This document shows, piece after piece, positions 33,323 to 45,439 of a stretch of DNA of 64,000 bases (the first letter of the stretch is position 1; each line of letters begins with the position of its first letter). The notes under the pieces are model-generated. The model had not been told where the DNA came from and ran no database searches. It worked only from the letters and a program-made list of their open reading frames with translations. The position numbers were made by a program, and so were the translations under genes. The stretch is from Branchinecta lynchi (Eukaryota; Arthropoda; Branchiopoda; Anostraca; Branchinectidae): contig JAKZAP010000015.1 in assembly GCA_023053575.1 (NCBI GenBank), positions 17,432,055-17,496,054 of the forward strand. Direction: 5' to 3'.

Positions 33323-33464
33323 GTGTCTTCATTCGTGCCTTTTCCTTCTTTTATATTATTATCCGCTGGTTCCAAGAAGTGGATAAAAAATGAATAAAAT
33401 ATCCGTTCAGTCCAAGCCGACGTCGAATTCTTGTTGACTCCTCAAACCGATAAATCAGCTGTGG

Positions 33465-33495
33465 ATCCTTGCCAAGAAGGGTTGAAATATCACGC
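33465..33495 (+). repeat. fragment of hammerhead unit
   Basis: Only helix II and the following GAAATATC (ATCCTTGCCAAGAAGGGTTG then AAATATC) remain. There is no CTGACGA, so it is a dead remnant. Confidence 0.5.
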
Positions 33496-33699
33496 GAATA
33501 AGATTAGAACAGTTAACTAATTTTCCATTGATTTTTTGTTTTTCGCGACCGGTTATACACAAAGCCCATCACGTAATCGCCATACAATTTATCATCCTGT
33601 CGTCTGTTGATGCAAAGAGCATAAGAAGTTTTGACATTACAAGAAGAAAGGAATGTTTGCCAAAGGCCCGCCAAAGTTTGGAAAAGGTATTGCAATACT

Positions 33700-33870
33700 C
33701 TACATGAATGAATGTATTTATTACATGCAGCCTAGTAATAAGGCGTTTGCACCGTCCATACAAAAAGAAAGGTAAATGAACGCTTAACAAGAAACACAGA
33801 GGGCACACAAAACCTACAACAACAGCAAAAGATAAACGAACGCAAAACAAGAAACACACAAGGAAGCATG
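33700..33870 (-). repeat. antisense retroelement 3' tail
   Basis: GAATGAATGTATTTATTACA followed by the A-rich GAAACACAGAGGGCACACAA phrase repeated with variation; same layout as other antisense tails in the window. Confidence 0.35.
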
Positions 33871-34171
33871 GACCAAGTCCGAAACATGCCCGTGATCCGA
33901 GCTAGGAACGAGAAACGTCACCCAAGAGAATCCTCAGAACAGACTCGATCCTACGTAAACCAGTCAACAGCGTTTGTTGTGGGCAGGTAATGGTGAGGGC
34001 TCTAGCTCTTCGCTAGGCAAACGGCGATTCTTCCTCCGCACGAAGAGTTAGTCATCAAGAGTACTATAAAATTGCCGAAAGTGGCCATCGGTATGTAGAG
34101 GCACAACCTCCGTGACAACGGATCAAAATAATATGGGTTTGGTTTTGGAAAAAAAATCTAACCTAGTTTTA

Positions 34172-34860
34172 TTAAAGTTTAACTGAAAAGCCAACTTAGT
34201 TTTGTATCATTTAACTAATTACACTGCATTATTTTGATTGCGTTAAGGGGTTTGTTTTATTTTTCACTATTTGCTCTGTCGTGGCGTTCAGAATATCTAC
34301 GGCCTTCCTCGATGTTTCGCGATGTTTCGGCGATGTTTCGGCCCTTCTTGGCAAGGGTCGTCGTCAGGCTGTCAATCCTCTGGTTCAACTTCGGGGAAGG
34401 AAACAAACCTGTAATAATCAATGTAATAAAGAATTCTGTAATAAAGAATTTGTTTCCTTCCCCGAAGTTGAAACCAGAGGATATTTTTGTACCGACTGTT
34501 TTTTTTTTTTGGGGGGGGGGCGTCCCCCTTCCTCCCCCCCAGTCGTGATGCCCCTGAGGCGAGGAGAGTTTGAATGCTAAGCCCGGTAAAACAATGGCTG
34601 AAGAAAGCAGGAAAATGATGTCTTGCAAGGAATCTACCATATTTAGTATATTTTTTGGCAATGCTTACCTTTGTAGTTGGTAAATATTTCAAGCGTAGAG
34701 GGAAACGCACATGGAGGTACCACAATCCGAAAGAATAAGTTCATTTGATGAAATCGATTATCTGTGAATAACGGACACACGAAGTAACGCATTTGTGTCG
34801 GGTTTTTAAGCCTATTTAAATGAATGTTGTCTGTGACCTAAAATCTTGGATCGTCCTTGA
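34172..34860 (+). mobile_element. TTAA MITE split by later insertions
   Basis: The left part 34172-34305 begins TTAAAGTTTAACTGAAAAG; the right part resumes near 34690 (GGAGGTACCACAATCC, GGTTTTTAAGCCTATTTAAA). Hammerhead and poly-G material occupies the middle. Confidence 0.55.
34300..34560. mobile_element. rearranged hammerhead unit and poly-G fragment inside a TTAA MITE
   Basis: A minus-strand hammerhead core (about 34330-34377) with a changed first helix II base precedes an inverted piece of the GGGGAAGGAAACAAA end (34440-34475), a T/G homopolymer run (34499-34520) and a hAT-like end (CCCAGTCGTGATGCCCCTG). All interrupt the MITE 34172-34860. Confidence 0.5.
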
Positions 34861-34869
34861 CCTATAACA

Positions 34870-35875
34870 GATGGTGATTCGAGTGAAGCAAAAGCTAAAG
34901 ATTAGGTTAGGATTAGGAAGTCTTTGTCTTTGTAAAGACTGTAAACCGATTGGGTCCACTCCTGTAAACTGTAAATGTGTTTGGAGACGGTTTGCGAGGG
35001 TTGTTAGAGTTTAACCAAAGAGGTCTGAGATCTAAGATGATTTCTGGACGTACTGAAGTTTCTATTTCAAAATTAAGGCGACAAACAAAAAACACTGATG
35101 ACTGCACCAGAATAAACAGACGGCCTTAATTTCAACGCGAAGGTCTTTAGACACGGATCGTAAAACAATAAACACAGAAAACGATAAACCACAAAAAAAA
35201 ATCCTGCGCTGCAGCTGCGCTATAGCGATGTAAATTACTCATAATAAAAAAACGTATTGGCCGGTTTTGGCCAAGGTAGTAATAACATATGATATGATAT
35301 CTTACTGCTTGAAAGGCCCTCGAGTCATGGCAATGAAAAAGGAAGTACATTATACACAGGGAACAATTAAACTACACACACAAATTCTAACTACAAATAG
35401 ACATTCTTACAAATTATTACAAACGGCCGCCTCTATTCTAGAAACCTGGCTCTAAGCTCCATTGCCAACCTCATAATAGCCTGATAGACAAAAATCACAA
35501 ATTCACCCACAGTCTTACCATCAAGTCTTCATTCCACATGAACTGCCTAAGAATCTCTTGCTTTCATTTCATTAATTCAAGTTATTCAGAAAACAAACGA
35601 CTTACACTCTCATCCGCGCATCACACATGGAAAAAAAAAAAATAAACACGTGGGGTATTACTGACAGAACTGACAGAAAGTCTCCCCTACCTCTAGGTAA
35701 TTTCCCTCTAAGTACGATTCACTTAAATATACAAAAAATCTGTCAACAACCAGTCCTTCTAAAGCTAGTTGCACTCTGGGTTTCTGCTACGGTACCCTGG
35801 AATATGTCATTTACGGCATATGAAATCTCTACTTTCCATGTTTCATTCAAATCGCTCCGCACATTTCACCCCTAT
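34870..35875. other. no feature recognised
   Basis: AT-rich; A-rich patches near 35630. Incidental frames only. Confidence 0.4.
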
Positions 35876-35879
35876 GTGA

Positions 35880-37520
35880 GCCACACAATTCCCCCCCCCC
35901 CCCAGCTCCCGAATCGAATACGACTCGGACACATAAACGTTGCATCTCTGACGCCTTCTCTTCCCCTACATAAAGTTTGACCCAAAGGTTTGACCCGAGT
36001 TGGAGCACTTCTGCAAATTGACCGGATTTTCCCGAAAAATTCTCAGATTCGAGTGAAACTTGACAGATGGTAAGAGAAGATACATTACGTGTCCGAACCA
36101 GCTTCGGCCGCGGTACGGGAAGTTGGAGGGGGTAACGGAAATAGTGTGGCACGTCTAGGGGCCGAGGCGACACCAGAAATGCTCAGACTCGTGTGAAACT
36201 AGATCTCCTATTTCTAGGTCCGAACCAAGGGGGATCGAAGGGGGCATTTTGTGATGTTCTCATCTACGTTCTTGCATCATCTACTCGTCAGAAATGCCAT
36301 ATGAGCTCGCAACTCTTTTCATAAAGTGTACTCCTTCGGTCGTTTATAAAGATATCAACCAACTGTAGTAACTTCAGTTGCTGTAACATTGTACTAACTT
36401 CAAAATCAGTCTTGTATGGTGCCATTTCCGAGCATTTAAGCAGTTACTTTCTTTCCAGAATTCAGCCAGACAAGTTCACCTGACGGAAGAAGAGAGAAAA
36501 CTGCTCATTCAAGAAGGACTACCCATCCCAGTAAGATACCCACTTTCGAAAATGGATGAACGGAATTTGAAAAGAATAAGGAGAAAAATTAAAAACAAGG
36601 TAATTTTGACTAAGACATTCCCAAAATTTGGTCACAAGTGCTCCAACTTAAGAGCAAGGGCACAGTACCCCACCATTTGAATCTGATCGTAAAAATAAAT
36701 AAATCAGGTTTCAACTCAGCCGATTATCAGGGGGGTGTTGTGTCCTTGCTCCTTATGCACTTCCTCCATCCCCAACTATAATGGGTGGTAGCAGCAGATG
36801 CCCGAGATTACTTAGTTATGTGTCCGAATTGCACCCGATCATGAGAGGGTCGGAAATATTTTGACATGCGTAGGTACCAAACAGGGTTTTCTAGATTTTT
36901 CTTACGAGGTGAGTCTGGCATAAGTAGCAGAGGCTGGGGGGGGGGGGGTACCCTACATTTCTGGAAGTCCTCTGATTCCAGTGTAACTTGATGGGTTTTA
37001 AGAACAAATGCCATAGACGCGTCAGCCATGTTCCGAACCACAAGTGACCACGTTGAGGGGACTTGGAGGAGGCCCAGAAGTACCTATTAAAACAACGGGT
37101 AAGAACAGAAAGTCGCTTCAGATTGTTTGTGATAGGGAAGTGTTGTGATACCTGTAGAGACCAAACGAACGGTGGTCCGTCTGGTAGCGATGAAACTAGG
37201 ATTTTGACAAAACTTTGTCAGGATTAAGGTTATAGGCTCTAAATGAGCCATTAGAGGTCTGAACCAAGCACAAACTCCGTTGGACGGATGAAAGGGGATT
37301 TTTCAGAAGTTCTCAGAGTTGAGTGAAACTTGATGGGTGATATGAGCAAATGCTCTTGAAGTGACATTTACCTGTCCGAATCGTATCTGCTCTAGGTGTA
37401 GGTAGTTTGTAAGGGATACCAGATATTTTCCGTGAGTCTTGTGGCATGCGGAACTCTCCGACCGGGATTTAATCCGGATGGACCTTGATAGTTGGCGAGA
37501 GCAAATGTTCCATTTGGGTT
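35880..37520 (-). repeat. degenerate TCCGG-family repeat, minus orientation
   Basis: Repeated TTCTCAGA.T.GAGTGAAACTTGA phrases with C/G tracts, roughly 200-300 bp apart, are the reverse of the TTTCA.TCGAATCTGA units at 40900-41500. No gene other than the exon at 36459-36599, which lies inside this stretch and is free of the repeat phrases. Confidence 0.45.
36459..36599 (+). CDS. CREB3L: CREB3-like bZIP factor, exon with pre-bZIP block and start of basic region
   Basis: The exon lies between an acceptor (TACTTTCTTTCCAG, AG at 36457-36458) and a donor (AAG|GTAATT, GT at 36600). It is exactly 141 nt, 47 codons, phase 0 at both ends. It encodes the block that is diagnostic of the CREB3/OASIS family: [18 protein letters not shown], then a YPLSK segment, then the first half of the basic region, [13 protein letters not shown]. 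In this family the block immediately before the basic region is conserved from flies to mammals and distinguishes these proteins from CREB1/ATF1 and ATF6. The exon boundary directly after KIKNK splits the basic region as I recall from vertebrate CREB3L genes. The protein would bind CRE/UPRE-like sites as a dimer. Confidence 0.95.
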
Positions 37521-38148
37521 CCGGCTAATTTCTGGATTTAAGAAAATGACAAGAAGTTTCGTGGGCTGGCAGGGTAGAATGTTGGTGAAGGGTGAGAAGA
37601 TTTGAATGTCGTTTTAAACTTTGTTTCAAAGGATTCGTACCGGTCTTGCTAATAACCAGTGGTGAAGGGTAGTAAAAGAGGTTACGGCATTGTAGGATTC
37701 TGATTTCAAAATATATTGCTCTGTCACTGCTCTGCCGAGTTTCCAAGTGTGGTTCTTGCCAGTAATGATTGTAAAAGCCCCGGAGGCTTGACTATATATC
37801 TCTAAAAAGAGGCGGCGATAGAAAAAGACGTCGTAAAATGTTTAGGACATCTGCATAGGCCGCTCACGGAGTCACTTGTCTTGCCTGGTAATTTATGAAT
37901 GGTCATCATTGGATTTGAAAAAGTTGATTTATTTATTTATTTTTATTTATTTATGACCCGATGTTTAGTTATAGCAGAGTAAAAGAAAACAAAGTACAGA
38001 AAGCCTTGACTCGGAAACAAACCGCGATCTTCGTCCGGATTTGAGACACGCCAAACTTAACATTCGACTAGGCTCAGAGAAAGAACAAACAACGCACCAA
38101 AGCTGAAACAACCGCCGATCCACTCATCCGAGCGGTACCTGAATGCCC

Positions 38149-38363
38149 GGGCCTCACTACGGACACACCTGTTCGTAATTTGGTTTTTTAAGACCGGTGT
38201 TTAAGACGTTTTATGACATTCCTCTCTCATTGGTTGTTGGGTCTATCCATCTCAGATTCTATGAACGGGTTGAAGGAGGAACGTCTAAAAAACGCTAAAA
38301 ATCGGTCTTAAAAACGGGTCAAGACCAATTTACGAACAGGTGTGTCCGTGGTGGGTCCTGGGC
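38149..38363. mobile_element. palindromic MITE, copy 1
   Basis: GGGCCTCACTACGGACACAC at the left mirrors GTGTGTCCGTGGTGGGTCC at the right; the arms contain TTAAGACC/GGTCTTAA. A second copy lies at 51831-52056. Confidence 0.62.
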
Positions 38364-38815
38364 GGAAGTCATTTGGTTCGTACTTCGTAAACCATTATAA
38401 TGGTGACCTGGATAAATCGTCAATAAATCATTTTTGAATAATTTAATTCTGTAAGTGTTTTAAACTGGTTTTGACTTCCGCTGTTATTTTTATCATCGAC
38501 AAGAACATTAAGGTCAAATTAACTGAATTTGGAAGACACAAAGTAAACAGTAAACAAAACAACATAAACAAAAAAGTTAGCGTTCCTTTATCTACACACT
38601 AAGTACACATACGATTTGACTAAATGACTAATATGCACTAAATGGGTTCACGATTGAAAACCTGGCTGAGAATGTCGTGCTGGCAGTGCAAGACGTTGGG
38701 GAGTGCGAGAAGATCTGAATGTGAACGAAGAAGTATCTTGGTGCTGTCCTGAACACTGAAATCTGAAACCAATTTACTATCACGGAAGGGTTTTGGGAGA
38801 TAGCTGATCATAAAT

Positions 38816-39235
38816 TACAAAGCTTAACTGAAAAGCCAACTTATTTTTGTATCATTTAGCTGAATACTCTACATTTTTTGGATTGTGTTAAGGGATTTTT
38901 TTTATTTTTCACTATTTGCTCTAGAATGACGTTCTGAATATTTACCGTTGTCCTAATAACGCAAATTTCCACTATGACGCAGAAAATCTGAAGTATCAAT
39001 ACATACGCTGTCTTTCAGTCGCCAGTGATTAGCTTACGGAAGGTAGTGAACACTTATTTTTCGTAAATCGGTTTCGTCAAGCATACAACACAGATAAAAG
39101 CCCACAGAACATACAAATCAGACAAGGAAATTCCACTATTTGAAAACCAAGAATTCGTCAATAGCGGAGCTACGATGTGACGCATTTTCGCCGGGTTTTC
39201 AAGCTTCTTTAAGTTAAAGCACAATGGACACTTCT
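38816..39235 (+). mobile_element. TTAA-family MITE, worn ends
   Basis: Begins AAAGCTTAACTGAAAAGCCA; the interior matches the family through TCAAGCTTCTTTAAGTTAAA; the terminal TTAA is mutated. Confidence 0.55.
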
Positions 39236-39239
39236 AATG

Positions 39240-40710
39240 CCTTACTTTGTATTAAATGCTTCACAAATAAACAGTTCCGACTTCCTTTAGAAGGCGCTAC
39301 GAAAATCGGCCGTTTTCTTGTTATCCCTTGTCTTTAGAAGCTGGGATATCGTGGCAGGAAATTGAAACACTCCCAGCAATGCTTGATAGAAAAGGAAATG
39401 TTTGAGATGTCACCAAAGTCAAGCCGCAGATGCGATGCAATTTACCTGATTGTTCTAGTGTTTCCTCGGAAGTTCCATGGCCTAAAGTGCCTATTAAAAA
39501 TTTTTCTTTGTGGAATAGTGTTGTGAAGCTTGATTAGCTTGCTTTATAAAATGTACCAGAATATGCGATAAGCTTATAAAAAATAACATAGCTACAAAAA
39601 TCATTCATAAACAAATAACCTATTCAAATCTGAATTATACAAGCTGATTTATGCATAAAATAAAGATCTAGTAAGTATTATAAGAAACATCACTTTTATA
39701 TTTGCCCAAGCTATTAAATTGAGCATTTACTGGCCCAAAAAATTACGCTTTGAAATATCACAGAGAGGAAACTGTTGAAAAAGCTGCTGATCTAGGGAGT
39801 AAGCATTGTTCCTAGGTTGTTACAGAGTGGGATTGGGGTAGTTTGATGTGCCCATTGAACTTTAATAAATGATGAGTCACTAGATTGCCCTATCTGAGCT
39901 TCAGTTGAGCTTTAAGTTTCTCAGATTTTTTACATCTTTTTTCCTAAGGATGTGGTAAACTCATGAACAGCTGTGAATGACTGGTGTGCATAAGGAACTA
40001 TACAACCTTCGAGCACCTTACCTGAATATTTTCTCTTTAGGATCAATCAACCGTAACCAAACCGAATGGAACTTAATACACTTTTTACTACAGATAAGCA
40101 GGTGAAAGATAATGTATGTGGATTTGAAGTTGAGTACAAACAATTTCAGCGACTCGTAGCAACAGAAAAAATCTAAGAGGTTGTTATACGACCGAAACAA
40201 AGATATTCACATTTTGACAGATTTATCCCATATCCATCTTCCGAGAGTTTGTTAGCTAAAAGTTTCATAATTTTAGACAGAGTAGATTTTGTGCTTCTGA
40301 CTAAACTGATGCTCAGTGAGTCTAATTTGTCTAACTTCAAAGTCGGATCGGAGACAGGTTCATTAGCTGAAACTTTTCTACTTCAAAGTCGAAGGTGGAG
40401 CCGGGTTCGTTGATTGACATCTCCAAGGGCAGTAGAAAGTCCCTCAACGAACCCGGCTCCTATGAAAGAAAGCGAATCGAACGTATGTTTACCGCAGGGA
40501 ATTAGGGGCTTTCACAATAATTTTTTTTTTTTTGTACTTACTTTATTAATAAACACAATTGAACTCTTTACTATTTACATCTATTGAACTAATGGAAAAA
40601 CCTACGTTTTTGCTGGCGTGCAGTAGTAAAGGTTAACCATTTTCAACATAATAAATAACAAAAAAAGGAAATAAAAAAGAAAAAAAACAGACCAGAACAA
40701 GAGCTACGAG
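39240..40710. other. no gene; one strong hairpin
   Basis: Only the hairpin at 40397-40460 and a T run at 40522-40533 stand out. Confidence 0.45.
40397..40460. repeat. perfect 17-bp hairpin
   Basis: GGAGCCGGGTTCGTTGA (40397-40413) and TCAACGAACCCGGCTCC (40444-40460) with a 30-nt loop. No repeat family or gene is associated with it here. Confidence 0.55.
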
Positions 40711-40712
40711 CT

Positions 40713-43033
40713 CATATGGCACTTGTACGAGTAGGCTGTACAAGAACGACACGTCACTAATCTTTGCATTTGCCATATTTCACTATTTTCCTTGTTCGTT
40801 ATGCTCCGAAAGAGTTTTCGCGTCTCATGCTACTGATGCGTATAACCGGTTATCTGGATCTGGATATTTAGTTTCACTCATTTCTGAGCAGTTCCGGCAT
40901 CGTCTCGATTGTCTGTAGCAAATGCACATGACTGTTCAAACTTTCATCCCAATAAATCCATATGTTTGATCCCTAGACGTGCTACACTCTATCTCCACCT
41001 ACCGTGGCCGAGTCTGGTTCGGAATAAAAAAATTGACCACCTAAAGCATCTTCTTTTATACCATCTATCAAGTTTCACTCGAATCTGAGCATTTTTGGAA
41101 AGTTCCGGTACCCCCCCCCCCCCCCACCAACGTTGTTGGAGCCGGTTGGGGCCCAATCTCTGAATTCCCTGTTCCTGTCCATCAAGTTTTACTGAAATTG
41201 GAGCATAGCCTATCTGCAAGTTTCCAGTACCCCCCCCCCCCTACCTTGGCCGAATCCGGCCCGGACGCCAAATAACAAATCTAGGCCGCATAAACTCGGC
41301 CCTTTCGAATTTGTATCTCATTCGGTCCATCCGTTTGATTTTTGTGCATGTCAAAAGTCCCCCCACCCCCAATTCCCCTAATCGTGGCCGCATATGGTTC
41401 GAACGCATGTTTTACATGTCGAGGCCATCGATTCGTATCACCCATGAAGTTTCACTCGAATCAGACCACTCGTTTGCAATTTATAGAAGTTAATTTCCAT
41501 GTTTCTCTTCTCTTGCTCCCCAAAAAATGCTCGGATCTAGGAACGGAAGTTTCCAGAGGTATGCTATATCAGGTTCTTAAGTCAAGATAATTCGGGTCGC
41601 TAATATGCCTGCAAAGTTTCGTTGTCGTTTTACATCTGGAACTATTCTAACTCACGACTACCGGAATTCCAGGAAACCCCTCCAACTCCCCCCAAAGAGC
41701 CCCGAAACCACCTGGCTCCGTCAATTTAATCTAGGCCTAATGCTTGTTCCATCCATTAAGTTTCGTCCCAATCCCTCTGCTTTTAGAGTTTCTTGAGTTT
41801 TTCACCCCCCCCCCCCCATCCCCACAGGTATCGGACCCGACCCGGACGTGACACTGAACGTCCGAGGTGATAGCTCACCAGACAAGTTTCATTCAGATCC
41901 GATCACCCGTTCAAAAGTTATGCACGCCACTAGATTCCGGACACCCCATCCACCCACTCCCCCTACCATCGTCAGGTCGGGGAAACGGCTGTTCTCAAGT
42001 CAATCTGTTTGGATCCCTGACATACCTGCCAAGTTTCATCGCCCTAGGACATCAGGAAGTATGACGAACTCGCGGGATCGCTAGAAATCCGGACCTCCAC
42101 CCCAACTCCCACACAGTGCCCTGATCCGGTCCGGTTATGTCAATGACGTGTCTAGGACTTGTGCTTGTTTTTCCCACCAAGTTTCATCCCGATCCCTCCA
42201 CTCTAAGCGTTTCTCAAAATTTCCGGCTCCCTCCTCCAACTCCCCCCAGTGTCATCGGATCCAGTCCGGATTTAAAGTGAGATGTCTGAGACACGAGGTC
42301 ATCCTAAATATCAACTTTCATCAAGATCCGATCACCCGTTCGCTAGCTAAAAATACCTCAAATTTTGGCTTCACCCTCCCTCCACCCCCCACCCCCCCAG
42401 ATGGTCGAATCGGGGAATTGACGATTTCCTATTTAATCTGGTCGGGTCCCAGACATGCCTGTCAATTTCCATCATCCCAGCACATCAGGAAGCGCGGAAC
42501 TCGCGGGATCACTACAAATTCGGACTTCTCCCCCCCCCCAACTCCCCCAAAGTGAGCGTATCCGTTCCGGTTATATCAGTCTCGTGTCTAGGACTTTTGC
42601 TTGTACTTTCCACCAAGTTTCATCCGGATCCCTCCACCAAGTGTTTTCCAAGATTTCCGGTTTCCCCCTCCAACTCCCCCCAATGTCACCGGATCCGGTC
42701 TGGATTTAAAATGGAGGGTCTGAGACACGAATTCCTTCCATATATCAAGTTTCATTAAGATCCGATCACCCGTTCGTAAGCTAAAAATATCTCATTTTTC
42801 CTATTTTTTCCGGATTCCCCCTCCCTCCACTCCCCTCCAGATGGTCGGATCGGGGAATCGACCATTTCTAATTTAATCTGGTCCAGTTCCTGATATGCCT
42901 GCCAAGTTTCATCGTCCTAGCTTATCTGGAAGTGCCCGAACTAGCAAAACCGGGACCGACAGACCGACAGACCGACTGACGGACAGAAATTACAATCGCT
43001 ATATGGCACTTGAGTAAGCTCAAGTGCCATAAA
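40713..43033 (+). repeat. TCCGG-family element with ~438-bp higher-order repeat
   Basis: CAAGTTTCATC-type phrases recur at 42031, 42178, 42310, 42459, 42616, 42749 and 42903, so three ~145-bp subunits make a ~438-bp higher-order unit (42178 to 42616, 42310 to 42749). Each subunit has a C-rich CTCC(A)ACTCCCCC tract and GGATCCGGTC. The left limit TATGGCACTTG (40715) is mirrored at the right by CAAGTGCCATA (43021-43031). The right end carries the ACCGACAGACCGACAGACCG stretch. Open frames here are low-complexity and unlikely to be genes. Confidence 0.6.
43002..43031. repeat. perfect 13-bp hairpin at an element end
   Basis: TATGGCACTTGAG (43002-43014), loop TAAG, CTCAAGTGCCATA (43019-43031). It closes the TCCGG element and repeats the phrase found at its left limit. 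Confidence 0.6.
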
Positions 43034-44325
43034 AAACAACAAAAAACAACAGGTGACTCAATTAAGAACGTATGAGCTGCGTCATGAGCTGCGTCAGTCC
43101 TTTTACATCGCGAGAGCGTGTGTTCCATCCTGCAGGAAAGAGAAATGGCCAGTTCGACGCAGTATTAATTTTGTGGAGTAAAGACGGAGTTTAGACATAT
43201 TCAATAAAGACTAACTTTCGACATCGAGGTTGATAAAGAAAAATAACTTCTCTCGAACATATCTTCCTATGTTCCACAGGAAGTTATATTATGACAATTA
43301 CTTTTGTGGATGTTGTTACGACCTCGTATCATGCTCCAGAGAGGCTGATACGAAGCCGTATTAACCTCCGCAGGTGTTCATTGAGCACTTTTCATCAAAA
43401 ACTGAATTCATCCAGCGCTTTTCTTCAAATCAAATACTGAAAAATAGAAGCTGACCTCCAAAAAATAAATTATAAGCAATACTTTCAGTAAAAACATAAA
43501 AAAAATAATTAAGCAATTATATAAAAAACAAAATAAGAAATAAAAGAAATATTGAAAAATGACAGATCGTCTTACTCTCCTAGGTCATACCCTGTCACAG
43601 TCTGATTTCCACTGAAAATACAACTTGTCAACTGAAACAACGTCCTAACTATCCCTTGCTTTCCAACAGCTAGTTATTCAGCATTGATCACAGTCGTTGA
43701 TCTTAAATTTTTCCGGTTTTCTCAAGAGCCAACACGTGGTTTCTTATTGTCTACTTTTTACTTCCACGACCTCTAGAGTAGTCATTTTAGTAGATCTGTA
43801 GGAGGCTTTTACGACCGCTAGATGACATCTGATTCACAAAAAAGTAAAAGACTGTAGGTAGAAACTGAAGTGCTTGTGTCCCAACAGTAGTCATTTTAGT
43901 AGGTCTACAGAAGGCTTGGGTTGCTACTTTACTAAAATAAAATTTCCTACCCCATTAGCAAAACATACAACAAAAGAAGAATAAGTCCTACCTATAAATA
44001 TGTTCTGTTCAAAAGAGGTATAATGGTTAAAATACGTTCATCTCGGTTCATGTCAGAATAATAACCTCGAAAGCCACTTAAAAATATCAGCCTTGCCTTC
44101 GGCTCGGTAGACATTTTCAGAACCTTTCCTAGCCGAAATTTTCAATGGCCGTCTCAATGTTATATCAGCCTCGATGTCGGAAGTAAACCTTTATTAAATC
44201 GAGATGGAAATTGTCATTAACCTATCCACCCATAGGCTATGAAAATACTACCGAGCGGAGCGAAGTTGATATTTTTAAATGACGGACGAGATCGATTGTT
44301 ATTCAGAAAGCAAGCGAGATCGAGG
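43034..44325. other. no feature recognised
   Basis: Contains two copies of AGTAGTCATTTTAGTAG (43780, 43887) and otherwise nothing I can identify. Confidence 0.45.
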
Positions 44326-44329
44326 AAAG

Positions 44330-44779
44330 TTAAAGTTTAACTGAAAAGGGCAGAGAAGGGACAGTCTTGTTACCGCTCACTTATTTACTTAGAGAGGCTT
44401 GAAGACCCGATGAAAATGCGTTACTTTGTTGCTCCACTATTCACAAATAACATTTTCAAATAGTGGAATTTCCCTGTCAGATTTGTGGTACTACCTGTGT
44501 CGGATGCTTGACGAAAAGGATTTATGAATATTTTTGTGTTCAGGCACTAAGCAGTATTCGCCAAGCTTATCACCGCCCACTAAAAAGCCGCATCTGTGTG
44601 CCGATTCAAATATTCCGCGTCATAGTAGAATTTACGCTCTGGGGACAGCCGTAGATACTCTGAACGTCACTACGAGCGCAGATAGTGGAAAATAAAAAAA
44701 TCTCTTAGCAGAATCCACATTACTCGGCGTATTCAACTAAATGATACAAAAATAAGTTTGCTTTTCAGTTAAACTTTAA
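44330..44779 (-). mobile_element. TTAA-ended MITE, complete
   Basis: TTAAAGTTTAACTGAAAAG at the left, CTTTTCAGTTAAACTTTAA at the right; 450 bp, the best-preserved ends in the family. Confidence 0.72.
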
Positions 44780-44910
44780 CTGTCATATCGCCGGAGTCGT
44801 GAAAATACTAATTAAGCCAACGGTGAACTTCGACGGCGTTTGAAAACGGAAATCATGCAACCGGCTGAGTCAACGGCGAACAAAACTTCGATCACAAACG
44901 CAACTACTTT

Positions 44911-45302
44911 AGGCGTATTCTCGCTGACTCCGAGGACTCCACTTGGGGAGTCCCCGCGTGGTCGTGTGTCCGGGGTCCCCGCGATCGGGGAATGCTCCGG
45001 TTATCATCACCATCATCAGAAAGGACTCCCTTTTAGATTCGGAGGGGACTTGATTTTTGCTCGTGTTGGTGCAATGTAAAATTAATTAAAAACAATCGGT
45101 ATAAACGAAACCAAAATAAAGTGGATCCCGACTAATTTCGCCAGTTGCAAATTTTTTTTTTTTTTTAACAAAATCCATTTTGGAAGCATTCCCCGTGTTC
45201 TCGCTGTTTCTGTACGCGGAGTCCACGAGGAGTGACTCCCTCTATTCTCGCCGTTCCCTTCCATTCCAACGAGGAGTCCTCGGGGAACGGCGAGATGACG
45301 CC
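44911..45302. mobile_element. inverted-repeat element
   Basis: GGCGTATTCTCGCTGACTCC at the left is mirrored by GGGGAACGGCGAGATGACGCC at the right (with AGGACTCC/GGAGTCCT inside). The interior has multiple GGAGTCC/GGACTCC phrases and a T run. Outside its right end, a piece at 45303-45390 matches 9460-9560. Confidence 0.5.
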
Positions 45303-45439
45303 TTATTTTGAGAAGGCTCGGACGGTAAGCATAATAGCTTTTCATGAGGTTGGAAGGAAAAAAGAAATTAATAGTTAGTATTGAATGCAATAAATAAGCT
45401 CTCCAATTGTACCAGTCCAAATACTGAACTCATTATTCT

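Noticed and set aside
35847..36173. Frames of about 110 codons in the 35.6-36.2 kb region
   Set aside because: Proline/glycine runs come from homopolymer tracts and TCCGG-family repeats; no motif and no splice context.
42148..42555. 135-codon frame in the TCCGG block
   Set aside because: It arises from the C-rich higher-order repeat, with similar frames in several registers; not a gene.
44840..45079. 79-codon frame with MKTEIMQPAEST start
   Set aside because: Overlaps the terminal repeat of the element at 44911-45302 and contains its palindromic GGAGTCC motifs; no splice or family support.
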